A DNA stretch of 10,974 nt, from NCBI GenBank assembly GCA_036012725.1, contig DASCPW010000087.1:1-10974 (forward strand). Direction: 5' to 3'. Each line of letters begins with the position of its first letter. The first letter of the stretch is position 1. The notes beneath the pieces were generated by a model. That model was not told where the DNA came from and did no database searches. It saw only the letters and a list, made by a program, of their open reading frames with translations. Positions 1 to 8,064 of this stretch are shown here, piece after piece. A program made the translations under genes and the position numbers. This DNA is from GCA-2686765 sp036012725 (GTDB lineage Bacteria; Pseudomonadota; Alphaproteobacteria; Rhodospirillales; 2-02-FULL-58-16).

Positions 1-87
1 TCTCATTTGATATTTGGGTGAACCGGAACGTCTGTAGATAAGAACCTTATCGGGAACAACCCATTTATGATTTTCATATGTAGACAA
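1..87 (-). CDS. Partial CDS: putative tyrosine recombinase (phage-type integrase), N-terminus only
   Basis: A reading frame runs off the left edge and is open on the minus strand from a stop at 118-120. The best start is a TTG at 87, because GGAAGG (complement of 95-100) sits 7 nt before it. The 29 visible codons begin M-S-T-Y-E-N-H-K-W and continue through VPDKVLIYRRSGSPKYQMR. The pattern of aromatic-R-R-x-x-S-P-x-aromatic-Q-x-R near the N-terminus is what I know from the first beta strand of many site-specific tyrosine recombinases. Catalytic residues would lie outside the window, so the assignment rests on a short motif. The AT-rich composition and the position just past the rpsI terminator suit a mobile element boundary. 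A competing ATG frame (77 down to 3, 24 codons) has no ribosome binding site and no family look. It could also be a chance frame. Confidence 0.4.
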   Translation of the reverse strand, partial: MSTYENHKWVVPDKVLIYRRSGSPKYQMR

Positions 88-114
88 AGTGGAACCTTCC
101 GTTGTGCAGACATT

Positions 115-184
115 TTGTCAACGATATGTCAAAACCATAAACTGGAATCTTCGGTGAGTCAACCCTTTGTCAATGTTTTGTCAA
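115..184. repeat. Array of TGTCAA-type heptamers at 11-bp spacing (possible operator)
   Basis: Five heptamers of the form N-N-GTCAA start at 115, 126, 156, 167 and 178. Within each group (115/126 and 156/167/178) the spacing is exactly 11 bp, one helical turn, so the units would be bound on one face of DNA. Four are perfect TGTCAA and the one at 156 is AGTCAA. A further GTGTCAA at 245-251 overlaps the rpsI stop codon. The layout of a 7-bp unit plus a 4-bp spacer is that of Pho-box-like sites for OmpR/PhoB-family regulators, whose consensus unit is CTGTCAT. The units here match only in the TGTCA core, so the regulator is not identified. Confidence 0.45.
134..162 (-). promoter_or_regulatory. 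Candidate sigma70-type promoter for the left-edge integrase-like gene
   Basis: On the minus strand TTGACT (162-157) and TATGGT (139-134) are separated by 17 bp, matching the -35 and -10 boxes at 5/6 and 4/6. The start of transcription would fall near 127, about 40 nt before the TTG start at 87. The -35 box is itself one member of the 11-bp-spaced TGTCAA array, so a regulator bound there would compete with or replace RNA polymerase contacts. This is a consensus match only. Confidence 0.3.
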
Positions 185-188
185 TGAT

Positions 189-215
189 AAAAAAAGGGGT
201 TCTAAACTGGAACCC
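189..215 (-). terminator. Intrinsic terminator of the rplM-rpsI operon
   Basis: Read on the minus strand, GGGTTC (215-210), a 7-nt loop and GAACCC (202-197) are followed by one more C and then seven T residues (195-189). This is the classic hairpin plus U-tract, lying 33 nt after the rpsI stop at 248. The other strand lacks a T-run, so it acts in the minus direction. Confidence 0.75.
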
Positions 216-247
216 ATTGATAATAAAGAATATTTTATAGAAACGTG

Positions 248-733
248 TCAACGTTTCGAGAACTGGAAGCTGCGGCGGGCCTTGCGCCTGCCGTACTTCT
301 TGCGCTCGACAACGCGGGAATCGCGGGTCAGAAAGCCGCCGTTCTTGAGAACGGGGCGCAGGGACGGCTCATACAAGGTCAAGGCCCGGCTGATGCCGTG
401 ACGCAAGGCGCCGGCCTGCCCCGACAGGCCGCCACCCTTGACCGAACAGGTAACGTCGTACTGGTCTTCCCTGCCGGCGGCGGCGAAAGGCTGGTTGATG
501 ATCATGCGCAGTGCCGGCCGGGCAAAGTAGGCTTCCTTGTCGCGGCCGTTGACGGTGAACTTTCCGGGTCCCGGCTTTATCCAAACGCGGGCGATGGCGT
601 TCTTGCGCTTGCCGGTGGCGTAGGAACGGCCTAGGGAATCGATCTTCGGCTCGACCAAGACGGCTTCTTCGGCCGGGACCTCGGTTTCGATCACATCCTT
701 CAGGTCGGCAAGAGTTTTGACTTCCTCGGCCAC
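248..733 (-). CDS. rpsI: 30S ribosomal protein S9
   Basis: Encodes a component of the small ribosomal subunit head whose C-terminal tail reaches the P-site tRNA. The protein is 161 aa. It has an acidic N-terminal extension of about 35 residues, as in many alphaproteobacteria, before the conserved core starting G-R-S-Y-A-T-G-K-R-K-N-A-I-A-R-V. The diagnostic GGG-L-S-G-Q-A-G-A-L-R-H-G-I-S-R-A block follows. The basic tail ends KKYGRRKARRSFQFSKR, with the universal terminal S-K-R. Translation starts at a GTG directly abutting the rplM stop codon. AGAGGAG, within the last rplM codons, is well placed as its ribosome binding site, so S9 synthesis is probably coupled to L13. It is intact, and the identification is secure. 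Confidence 0.97.
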   Translation of the reverse strand: MAEEVKTLADLKDVIETEVPAEEAVLVEPKIDSLGRSYATGKRKNAIARVWIKPGPGKFTVNGRDKEAYFARPALRMIINQPFAAAGREDQYDVTCSVKGGGLSGQAGALRHGISRALTLYEPSLRPVLKNGGFLTRDSRVVERKKYGRRKARRSFQFSKR

Positions 734-1198
734 TTAGACGCTCCTCTTGTTCTTCGGGTTCATGGCCGCCACATCCAAGGCTTCAGGCCCCTGCGCTTGA
801 TGGGGATGATCGCCGCCGGCATAGACATGCAGCTTGCGCATCTGCTGGCGGCCCAAGGGCGAGCGGTTGATCATCCGCTCGACGGCCTTGATGATCAGCC
901 GTTCCGGGTGCTTGCCGTCGAGAATGGCGCCGGCGGAACGCTTTTTCAGGCCGCCCGGATAGCCGGTATGCCAATAAAAGTTTTTGTCCGCCCGTTTGCG
1001 CCCGGTCAGCCTGACCTTCTCGGCGTTGACGACGATGATATTGTCACCACAATCGATATGCGGGGTGAACATCGGCTTGTGCTTGCCGCGCAAGCGGGTG
1101 GCGACGAGGGCCGCCAGACGGCCGAGAACGACATCATCGGCATCGATGAGATACCATTTCCTGTCAACTTCGGACGGCTTTGCCGAATAGGTTTTCAT
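734..1198 (-). CDS. rplM: 50S ribosomal protein L13
   Basis: Encodes an early-assembly protein of the large ribosomal subunit. The 154-aa product has the expected length and motifs: MKTYSAKP at the start, WYLIDADDVVLGRLA, the conserved block around GDNIIVVNAEKVRLTGRK, HTGYPGGLK, and the RMIN-R-SPLGRQQMRKLHVYAG stretch near the C-terminus. It is the first gene of the rplM-rpsI operon and its TAA stop touches the GTG of rpsI. The ATG at 1198 has only a weak ribosome binding site (GAGTG). Upstream lies a leader of about 150 nt with two inverted repeats. L13 is known to repress its own operon in E. coli, so leader structure could matter here, but that is inference. Confidence 0.97.
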   Translation of the reverse strand: MKTYSAKPSEVDRKWYLIDADDVVLGRLAALVATRLRGKHKPMFTPHIDCGDNIIVVNAEKVRLTGRKRADKNFYWHTGYPGGLKKRSAGAILDGKHPERLIIKAVERMINRSPLGRQQMRKLHVYAGGDHPHQAQGPEALDVAAMNPKNKRSV

Positions 1199-1216
1199 TT
1201 GTCACTCAGGCCTGTC

Positions 1217-1284
1217 TAGAGCGGGTTTACGTAATTGATCGAACTCTCTTCTGAGGGATCGATCAATTACGTAAATCCGCTCTA
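1217..1284. repeat. Inverted repeat with 26-bp arms, TAGAGC...GCTCTA ends (MITE-like or leader hairpin)
   Basis: The arms 1217-1242 and 1259-1284 are reverse complements at 25 of 26 positions, around a 16-bp loop. The one exception (G1225 opposite T1276) would be a G-U wobble in plus-strand RNA and a C-A mismatch in the rplM transcript. The element starts 19 bp upstream of the rplM ATG. TAGAGC/GCTCTA termini are shared with the next repeat, which suggests a dispersed repeat family rather than a terminator; no T-run follows in either direction. Confidence 0.75.
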
Positions 1285-1295
1285 CTTAAAACAAG

Positions 1296-1333
1296 TTAGA
1301 GCAAACTCTACAGTCAAACTGAATTTGCTCTAA
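1296..1333. repeat. Second inverted repeat with TTAGAGC/GCTCTAA ends
   Basis: The arms TTAGAGCAAA (1296-1305) and TTTGCTCTAA (1324-1333) are perfect 10-bp complements. A short internal stem (CAGT 1311-1314 with ACTG 1318-1321) lies inside. An alternative hairpin, TAGAG-CAAA-CTCTA at 1297-1310, uses the same left arm, so the two folds exclude each other. It lies 11 bp from the larger element and shares its terminal hexamer. Confidence 0.65.
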
Positions 1334-1362
1334 GGAAAGTTCCGCCGTTTGACGTGGGGCGC

Positions 1363-1390
1363 AGTATGCCATGGATATTTGCCATGTCAA
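1363..1390 (-). promoter_or_regulatory. Candidate sigma70 promoter for rplM-rpsI
   Basis: The minus strand has a perfect TTGACA (1390-1385), a 16-bp spacer and CATACT (1368-1363, 4/6 to TATAAT). Transcription from about 1356 would give a 5' leader of about 157 nt carrying both inverted repeats. It is the only strong -35 match found in the gap between the VOC gene and rplM. This is not proof of use; a promoter nearer to the gene may also exist. Confidence 0.45.
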
Positions 1391-1449
1391 CGGGAAAAGC
1401 TATGTAAATACCGGGCCTTAAGAATATGGTAACATGATACCGTGGCTTA

Positions 1450-1842
1450 TTAGTTGTAGTTGCAGACCTCTATAAAATTGCCATCGGGATCGCGAAAATA
1501 AACCGAAGTGATGGGGCCGGTGGCGCCGTCGCGCTGCACCGGGCCGTCCTCGATTTCGACACCACGGGATTGCAAGTGGATAATGACCTGGGCTATCGCC
1601 GTTCGGGTAATCAGGCACAGATCGGCCGAACCCGGCATTGGTTTAGCGGCCTTGGGCTCGAACTCCCGCCCCGCCGGATGCAAATTGATCTTCTGGCCAC
1701 CGAAAGTCAGCGCCTTGCGCCGGCCCGCGAAGGTGACGGCGGTCATGCCGAGCACGGTCTCGTAGAAATCGCAGGTGACCTAGATATCGCGCACCGTCAG
1801 CACCAGATGGGCGATACCTTCGATCGTCAGGGGGGCGTACAT
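1450..1842 (-). pseudogene. VOC (glyoxalase/dioxygenase-fold) family gene interrupted by an in-frame amber codon
   Basis: Two reading-frame pieces in the same frame make one vicinal oxygen chelate protein of 130 codons. The N-terminal piece starts at ATG 1842 and contains I-A-H-L-V-L-T-V-R-D-I, the first beta strand with the His metal ligand. Codon 21 (1780-1782) is TAG, where relatives usually have an acidic or polar residue. The frame then continues C-D-F-Y-E-T-V-L-G-M, GGQKINLHPAG, PGSADLCLIT and YFRDPDGNFIEV, ending with the Glu ligand. The sequence resembles the GLOD5-like 'VOC virulence protein' group, a single-domain metalloenzyme family of unclear substrate. Everything but the stop is well conserved, so the mutation is recent, or is a base-call error, or is suppressed. 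A restart at ATG 1755 would give 101 aa without the first metal ligand. The start overlaps the end of the MFS gene by 16 nt, with AGTAGG upstream, so the two form an operon. Confidence 0.75.
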
Positions 1843-3074
1843 AACGAGCCTACTTGGCGGCCACGGCGGGGCCGTTCCGACGGCAGCAAAAACCCGGCCC
1901 CGACACCAACGGTGGCGATGGCCGCCAACACCGTGAACAACCAGAAGAAGCCGCCGGTCAAATCGTAGATAGCCCCTTCCATCACGACGCCCAGACCGCT
2001 GATCCCGAAGACGATAATGAATTTCAACCCAAACACCAGGCCGCGCCACTGGCTGGGGGTGTATTTAGCGACCAAGCTGTTTTCCGCCGGCAGAGTGCCT
2101 ATGTTGGTGGAGACCATGATAAGGGCGACGGCGACAAGGGCCGTGCCGCCAAGGGAAGCGGCCAGGAACAGGAACGGTACCTGCAAGGCGAAACTCAGCA
2201 TGTAGACGATCTTCAGTGGAAACCTGTCGGCCAGCATCCCGGCCAGCAATTGCAGGCCGCCGGCACAGAAATAAACCCCCGCGACAAGGACGGAAACTCC
2301 CAACACGCTGTCACCGACAAGATCGGTCATCCGCAAGGAAAAGACCTTGGGCAGTCCCGCCTGCGTCGCATGGTAGATCAAACCCGTGCATAACATGGTC
2401 ACCACCAGGACCAGGAAAGCACGCACCTGGTCCTGGCGCGACACCGGCGGGTCGGGTCTGCGGTCGGTCTTGGTCTCGATGATGAGACGGCGAATGATCA
2501 GGATGTAAAACACCCCTCCCGTGGCCAGCAGGACGAGACCGGGAACAATGAAAGCCGACCGCCAGCCGAAAAAGTTCATAAGCAGGCCGGCGAGCAAGGT
2601 CGCCAGGCCGGGACCGAGGCCGCCAAAGAAACCGTTGATGCCCAGGACCATGCCACGGTTGACCGCATGGCGCACCAGCCAGGCAATACCCACGGGATGG
2701 TAGATGGAGGCGAAAAGCCCCGTCACCGCCAGCGTGAGAGCGATCTGCAAGGGCGATGCGGCAAAACCGGTCAGCACCATGCCGGCACCGGTACCGACGA
2801 AAAACAGGCCGATCATGCCGGTCGAACTCCAACGGTCGCCGAGCCAACCGGCCGCCGGCGCGGCCAGGCCGAAAAGCACGTTGCCGGCGACGACCAGGGA
2901 CACCACCTCGCCGTGGCTGAGGCCCAGTTCCTCCTCAAGGGTAAGGGCGACGACGTAAAAAATCGGCGCGAACAAATGCGCATAGGAATGAGCGACGCAG
3001 GAAAATCCCAACGACAACCTGGAAGATAGGATTTCGGACTTGCTTAACCTGGCAAACCCACGATTTTCAGACAT
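1827..3074 (-). CDS. Major facilitator superfamily (MFS) transporter, Fsr-like
   Basis: Encodes an inner-membrane secondary transporter of 415 aa, normal length for a 12-helix MFS protein. Both halves carry the loop motif between helices 2-3 and 8-9: GWLGDRW around D80 and GMLADRF around D283. The Y-H-P-V-G stretch near residue 125 and the glycine-rich helix after it (NGFFGGLGPGLATLLAG) recall fosmidomycin-resistance-type permeases, but the substrate cannot be read from sequence. A cytoplasmic loop rich in charges (about 195-215) separates the halves. I chose ATG 3074 over the upstream ATG at 3110 because AAGGTGG lies just before it and the extra 12 residues are not family-like. It is transcribed divergently from the polysaccharide operon and overlaps the downstream VOC gene by 16 nt. 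Confidence 0.85.
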   Translation of the reverse strand: MSENRGFARLSKSEILSSRLSLGFSCVAHSYAHLFAPIFYVVALTLEEELGLSHGEVVSLVVAGNVLFGLAAPAAGWLGDRWSSTGMIGLFFVGTGAGMVLTGFAASPLQIALTLAVTGLFASIYHPVGIAWLVRHAVNRGMVLGINGFFGGLGPGLATLLAGLLMNFFGWRSAFIVPGLVLLATGGVFYILIIRRLIIETKTDRRPDPPVSRQDQVRAFLVLVVTMLCTGLIYHATQAGLPKVFSLRMTDLVGDSVLGVSVLVAGVYFCAGGLQLLAGMLADRFPLKIVYMLSFALQVPFLFLAASLGGTALVAVALIMVSTNIGTLPAENSLVAKYTPSQWRGLVFGLKFIIVFGISGLGVVMEGAIYDLTGGFFWLFTVLAAIATVGVGAGFLLPSERPRRGRQVGSLCTPP

Positions 3075-3294
3075 TTTGCCACCTTCTCGAAGGCGATGGA
3101 CAGAACTCACCAGATTCGCGGCGGCGGCCCATGAAACTTAAGATTATTAACTAATCTTCGCGCCAGCGGCCTTCAAGTCATCCTTACACTGTATCGAGTT
3201 TGCCAACCCTGCCCCGGGCGAGCCTTGCGGGCCAAGCATGGCTAGCGTAGTTTGGAGCCACCGGTTCGACAATGAAATCTTAGCCAATCACCCA
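3075..3294. other. Divergent intergenic region between the MFS gene and the polysaccharide operon
   Basis: This is an AT-richer gap that must hold promoters for both directions. An inverted repeat AAGATTA-TTAAC-TAATCTT (3140-3158) lies near its middle and could be an operator. I found no confident -35/-10 pair in either direction and no RNA gene. If the polysaccharide operon used the upstream ATG at 3238, the gap would shrink accordingly. Confidence 0.4.
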
Positions 3295-4868
3295 ATGCCA
3301 ACAAAAACCAAAACACCCATCGCCGTCATCGGATGCGGCCACTGGGGAAAGAATTTGATCCGCAACATGCATGCTCTCGGCGCTGTCGCCTCGGTGCATG
3401 ACAGCGATCCCGAGACTGAGGCCGCCATCGCCGGCAAATACGGGGTGCCGGGACGGCAATGGCCAGATATCCTGGCTGACAACGCCATTCATGGAGTTGT
3501 CATCGCGGCGCCGGCGGCGGCGCATCATGCCTTGGTCCGCGAAGCCTTGCTTGCCGATAAACACGTTTTTGTCGAAAAGCCCCTGGCGCTACGCATTGAA
3601 CAGGCCGAAGAACTGCGCGCCCTCGCCGAGGAACGCCGGCGCGTCCTCATGGTTGGTCATTTGCTGCAATACCACCCGGCCTTTCTGAAACTGAAAGAGA
3701 TATGTTCAAGCGGCGAGCTGGGACGCCTGCAGTATATCTATTCCAACCGCTTGAACCTGGGTAAATTCCGCAGCGAAGAAAACACCCTGTGGAGCTTCGC
3801 ACCGCACGATATATCGATGATCCTGAGCCTTCTAGGCGACGACTTGGAAACGGTGCTGGCCACCGGCTACGCATATTTGCACAAGGCCATCGCCGACGTC
3901 ACCACCACGCACTTGAGTTTCGCCAGCGGCCAGGCGGCCCACATTTACGTCTCCTGGCTGCATCCCTTCAAGGAACACCGCCTGGTGGTCATCGGCGACC
4001 AGGGCATGGCAGTATTCGACGACGACGAGGATTGGCCGTCGAAAATCTGCAAGTATCCCCATCAGATCAATTGGCGCGACGGCTTGCCGCAACCGCAAAC
4101 GGCCCAGGCGATTTCGGTTCCCGTCGAAGCGGACGAGCCCTTGTTGTTGGAATGCCGGCATTTCCTCGACTGCATCGAAAGTGGCGCGACGCCACGCACC
4201 GATGCCGGCGAGGGCTTACGGGTGTTGTGCGTCCTTGATGCCGCCCAAAGATCCATGGAAACGGGCCGGACGGTGAACATGCGTGAACGGACGCCGGCCG
4301 GATGCGACGTCTTCATCCACCAAACGTCCTCTGTCGATCCATCTTCCGAGATCGGCTCGGGGACCAAGATCTGGAATTTCAGCCAGGTCATGAAAAACAG
4401 CAAAATCGGGCACAACTGCGTCATCGGCCAGAACGTCGCCATCGGACCGGCGGCGGTCATCGGTAACGATTGCAAAATTCAGAACAACGTCAGCGTCTAC
4501 CAGGGCGTGACCCTGGAAGACGGGGTCTTCTGCGGTCCCAGCATGGTTTTCACCAACATCATCAATCCGCGCGCCGAAATCAGCCGCAAGGCAGAATTCA
4601 AGCCGACCCTGGTGCGCCGGGGCGCCACCATCGGCGCCAACGCCACCATTCTTTGCGGCGCCACCATCGGCCGTTATGCCTTCATCGGCGCCGGCGCCGT
4701 TGTCACCAAGGACGTGCCCGACCATGCCCTAGTCCTCGGCAACCCGGCACGCCCCGTCGGCCACATGTGCGTTTGCGGCGCAAGGCTGCCAGACGGCGAA
4801 TGGGAGGAAGCCGATTGCCCAGCCTGCGGGCGATCTTTCCGGCAAAGCGGCGGCGGCCTGGAAGCCAG

Positions 4869-4872
<4 letters not shown>
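3295..4872 (+). CDS. Fused WbpB-type UDP-GlcNAcA 3-dehydrogenase and WbpD-type N-acetyltransferase
   Basis: A bifunctional cytoplasmic enzyme of 525 aa. Residues 1 to about 330 form a Gfo/Idh/MocA oxidoreductase: Rossmann motif V-I-G-C-G-H-W-G (G13, G15, G18), E94-K95-P96 with the family lysine, and H171-D172 in F-A-P-H-D-I-S. Residues from about 339 form a left-handed beta-helix acetyltransferase with hexapeptide repeats, KIQNNVSVYQGVTLEDGVF, FCGPSMVFTNIINPR and LVRRGATIGANATI, typical of WbpD/WlbB. A zinc-ribbon-like tail follows (C492-x-C494, C508-x2-C511). In the known pathway the first half oxidises UDP-GlcNAcA at C3, WbpE aminates, and the second half acetylates. In most characterised systems these are separate proteins. 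The downstream aminotransferase gene overlaps by 4 nt (ATGA). Neither candidate start (3295 or 3238, which adds 19 residues) has a clear ribosome binding site; I prefer 3295 because homologs begin just before the Rossmann motif. Confidence 0.88.
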
Positions 4873-5993
<1,121 letters not shown>

Positions 5994-5995
5994 CC

Positions 5996-7066
5996 GTGGG
6001 CAAAAGAAAAATCGTCACCATTGTCGGCGCCCGCCCCCAGTTCATCAAGGCGGCGGCGGTGACGCGGGCGTTGCGCGATGACCCGCTGATCGAGGAAATT
6101 CTCGTCCATAGCGGCCAGCACTTCGACCCCAACATGTCGGCTACCTTTTTTGATGAACTGATGATCCCGGCGCCTCGCCATCACCTTGGCGTCAGCGGCG
6201 GCGGCCACGGCCGGATGACGGGACGGATGATGGAACAGATCGAGCCGGTGCTGGCGGATGAAAAGCCCGATCTGGTGCTCATCTACGGCGATACCAACAC
6301 GACCCTTGCCGCCGCCGCCACGGCGGCGAAACGGAACATCCCCGTCGCCCACGTGGAAGCCGGGCTCCGCTCCTTCCGCCGGAGCCAGCCAGAGGAAATC
6401 AACCGCCGCCTCGCCGATCAGGTGAGCAGCCTGTTGTTTTGCCCGACCGCCGCCGCCGTCGCCAACCTGAGGCGCGAAGGCATTACCGAGGGCGTCCACC
6501 ACACCGGCGACGTGATGTTCGACACTAGCCTTTATGCCCGCGGCCGGGCGATGGAACGATCCCCTATCCTCGAGCATTTGGCTCTTGAGAAGGGCCGCTT
6601 CCAGGTCGCCACCGTCCACCGGGCCGAGAATACCGATTCCAAGGAAACGCTCGGCGCTGTTCTCGGCTATTTGAAAATCCAAGCCCGAGAGGACGCCCCG
6701 CTGGTCTTCCCTGTCCATCCACGAACGGCCCAAGCGGCCGAGCATTTTGGCCTCGATTTCAACGGCCTGGCGGCTTGCCAGCCGGTCGGCTATTTGGACA
6801 TGGCACGGCTGCTGTCGGCGGCGGCGGCGGTCTTTACCGATTCGGGCGGCTTGCAAAAGGAAGCCTTTTTTTACCGGGTTCCTTGCGTCATCCTGCGCGA
6901 CGAGACCGAATGGGTGGAACTCATCGAGGCCGGTTGGAGCCGCCTGTGGCGGTGCGAGGACTTCAAGCCCAGGCGCGATATCGACGAGTACGGCTCGGGC
7001 CACGCCGCTGAAGCCATCGTACGGTTGACCGGCGGGTTTCTGGACAGCCGGGAAGAACAGCAATGA
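5996..7066 (+). CDS. wbpI: WbpI-type UDP-2,3-diacetamido-glucuronate 2-epimerase (non-hydrolysing WecB family)
   Basis: Inverts C2 of the UDP-diacetamido-glucuronic acid to give the mannuronic acid form, the last step of the nucleotide-sugar pathway. The 356-aa product has the WecB/WbpI signature set: G11-A-R-P-Q-F-I-K, Y97-G-D-T-N-T-T, H119-V-E-A-G-L-R-S, P132-E-E-I-N-R-R, T281-D-S-G-G-L-Q-K-E and R301-D-E-T-E-W-V-E. These include the acidic and basic residues used for UDP elimination and re-addition. The start is a GTG at 5996 with GAAGGA five bases upstream; open frame continues further 5' but belongs to wbpE. Length matches WbpI (about 354 aa). WecB itself (UDP-GlcNAc 2-epimerase) is the main alternative, made less likely by the three pathway activities before it. 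Confidence 0.9.
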   Translation: MGKRKIVTIVGARPQFIKAAAVTRALRDDPLIEEILVHSGQHFDPNMSATFFDELMIPAPRHHLGVSGGGHGRMTGRMMEQIEPVLADEKPDLVLIYGDTNTTLAAAATAAKRNIPVAHVEAGLRSFRRSQPEEINRRLADQVSSLLFCPTAAAVANLRREGITEGVHHTGDVMFDTSLYARGRAMERSPILEHLALEKGRFQVATVHRAENTDSKETLGAVLGYLKIQAREDAPLVFPVHPRTAQAAEHFGLDFNGLAACQPVGYLDMARLLSAAAAVFTDSGGLQKEAFFYRVPCVILRDETEWVELIEAGWSRLWRCEDFKPRRDIDEYGSGHAAEAIVRLTGGFLDSREEQQ

Positions 7067-8064
7067 AGATTCTGATTACCGGAGTCGCCGGATTCATCGG
7101 CTCGAACCTAGCCCAGGCGCTGTTGGACAAAAGCCACCGAGTTATCGGTTTCGACAACATGTCGCAAGGCAACAAGCTCAACCTGGCCGGTTTCGGCAAT
7201 CACCCCGATTTCAGCATGCATCTGGAGGACGTCCGCGATCTGGCCGCCTTGACCAAGGCCGCCGAAGGTTGCCATGTCATTGTCCATTTGGCGGCATACA
7301 AAATTCCCCGCTACAGCGACGCTCTGGACACCCTGACCATCAATTCCGCCGGCGCCGAAAATACCGCCCGCGCCGCCGTCGAGCATGGCTGCAAAGTGGT
7401 CGCCGCCTCCACATCCGACGTTTACGGAAAGAACCCCGACATTCCGTTCACCGAAGACTCCAACCTGGTGATGGGCGCGCCGACGGTGAAACGATGGGCC
7501 TACGCCATTTCCAAGATGTTCGATGAGCAACTCCTTTTCGCCTATCACGAACGCTTTGGGATTGACGTGGTGATGTTGCGGTTTTTCGGCGGTTACGGAC
7601 GCAACCAGAACCTGACCTGGTGGGGCGGCCCGCAATCCGTTTTCATCAACAGCGCGCTAGACGATGAGCCATTGACAGTCCACGGCGACGGTAGGCAGAC
7701 GCGCTCGTTCACCTATGTCTCCGACCATGTCAACGGCATCATCGCCTGTGTCGGGAAGCCGGAGGCCAACAATCTGGTTTTCAACCTGGGCCAAACCCAG
7801 GAAATCACCATCGAGGATCTGGGGCGACTGATTTGGCGGCTGGTGCGGGGCAAGGACGACAAGCCCAAAATCGACTTTATTCCCTATGAGACTTTCGGCA
7901 AGTACGAAGACGTCCAGAGACGGCTGCCCTATGTCAATCGCGCCCGCGATATCCTGGGAGTCAGCCCAGAGGTCCATATCGAGGACGGTTTGCGCAAAAC
8001 GATCCTCTGGCAGGTAGCCAGGCGGCGCGAGATGGGCATCGAGACGGCCGACCCGGTGCTCTGA
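7063..8064 (+). CDS. NAD-dependent sugar-nucleotide epimerase/dehydratase (extended SDR)
   Basis: A 333-aa extended short-chain dehydrogenase. It has the N-terminal NAD site G7-V-A-G-F-I-G, H75-L-A-A, an active-site S-T-S-D-V-Y-G (residues 116-122) and the catalytic Y147-x3-K151 in Y-A-I-S-K. R-F-F-G-G-Y-G and S-F-T-Y-V-S-D, seen in UDP-glucose 4-epimerase and UDP-glucuronate decarboxylase relatives, follow. These enzymes oxidise the sugar at C4 and then epimerise, dehydrate or decarboxylate it. Which of these happens here cannot be decided from motifs. It overlaps wbpI by 4 nt (ATGA) and the next gene by 1 nt. It probably either further alters the diacetamido uronic acid or supplies a second sugar for the same glycan. 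Confidence 0.87.
   Translation: MKILITGVAGFIGSNLAQALLDKSHRVIGFDNMSQGNKLNLAGFGNHPDFSMHLEDVRDLAALTKAAEGCHVIVHLAAYKIPRYSDALDTLTINSAGAENTARAAVEHGCKVVAASTSDVYGKNPDIPFTEDSNLVMGAPTVKRWAYAISKMFDEQLLFAYHERFGIDVVMLRFFGGYGRNQNLTWWGGPQSVFINSALDDEPLTVHGDGRQTRSFTYVSDHVNGIIACVGKPEANNLVFNLGQTQEITIEDLGRLIWRLVRGKDDKPKIDFIPYETFGKYEDVQRRLPYVNRARDILGVSPEVHIEDGLRKTILWQVARRREMGIETADPVL

Noticed and set aside
3..77. 24-codon ATG frame on the minus strand at the left edge
   Set aside because: It has no ribosome binding site and ends inside the window; the overlapping TTG frame has both a good binding site and family-like residues.
1854..2393. Plus-strand open frame opposite the MFS gene
   Set aside because: The translation is rich in Q, D, G and H, typical of the antisense of membrane-protein codons.
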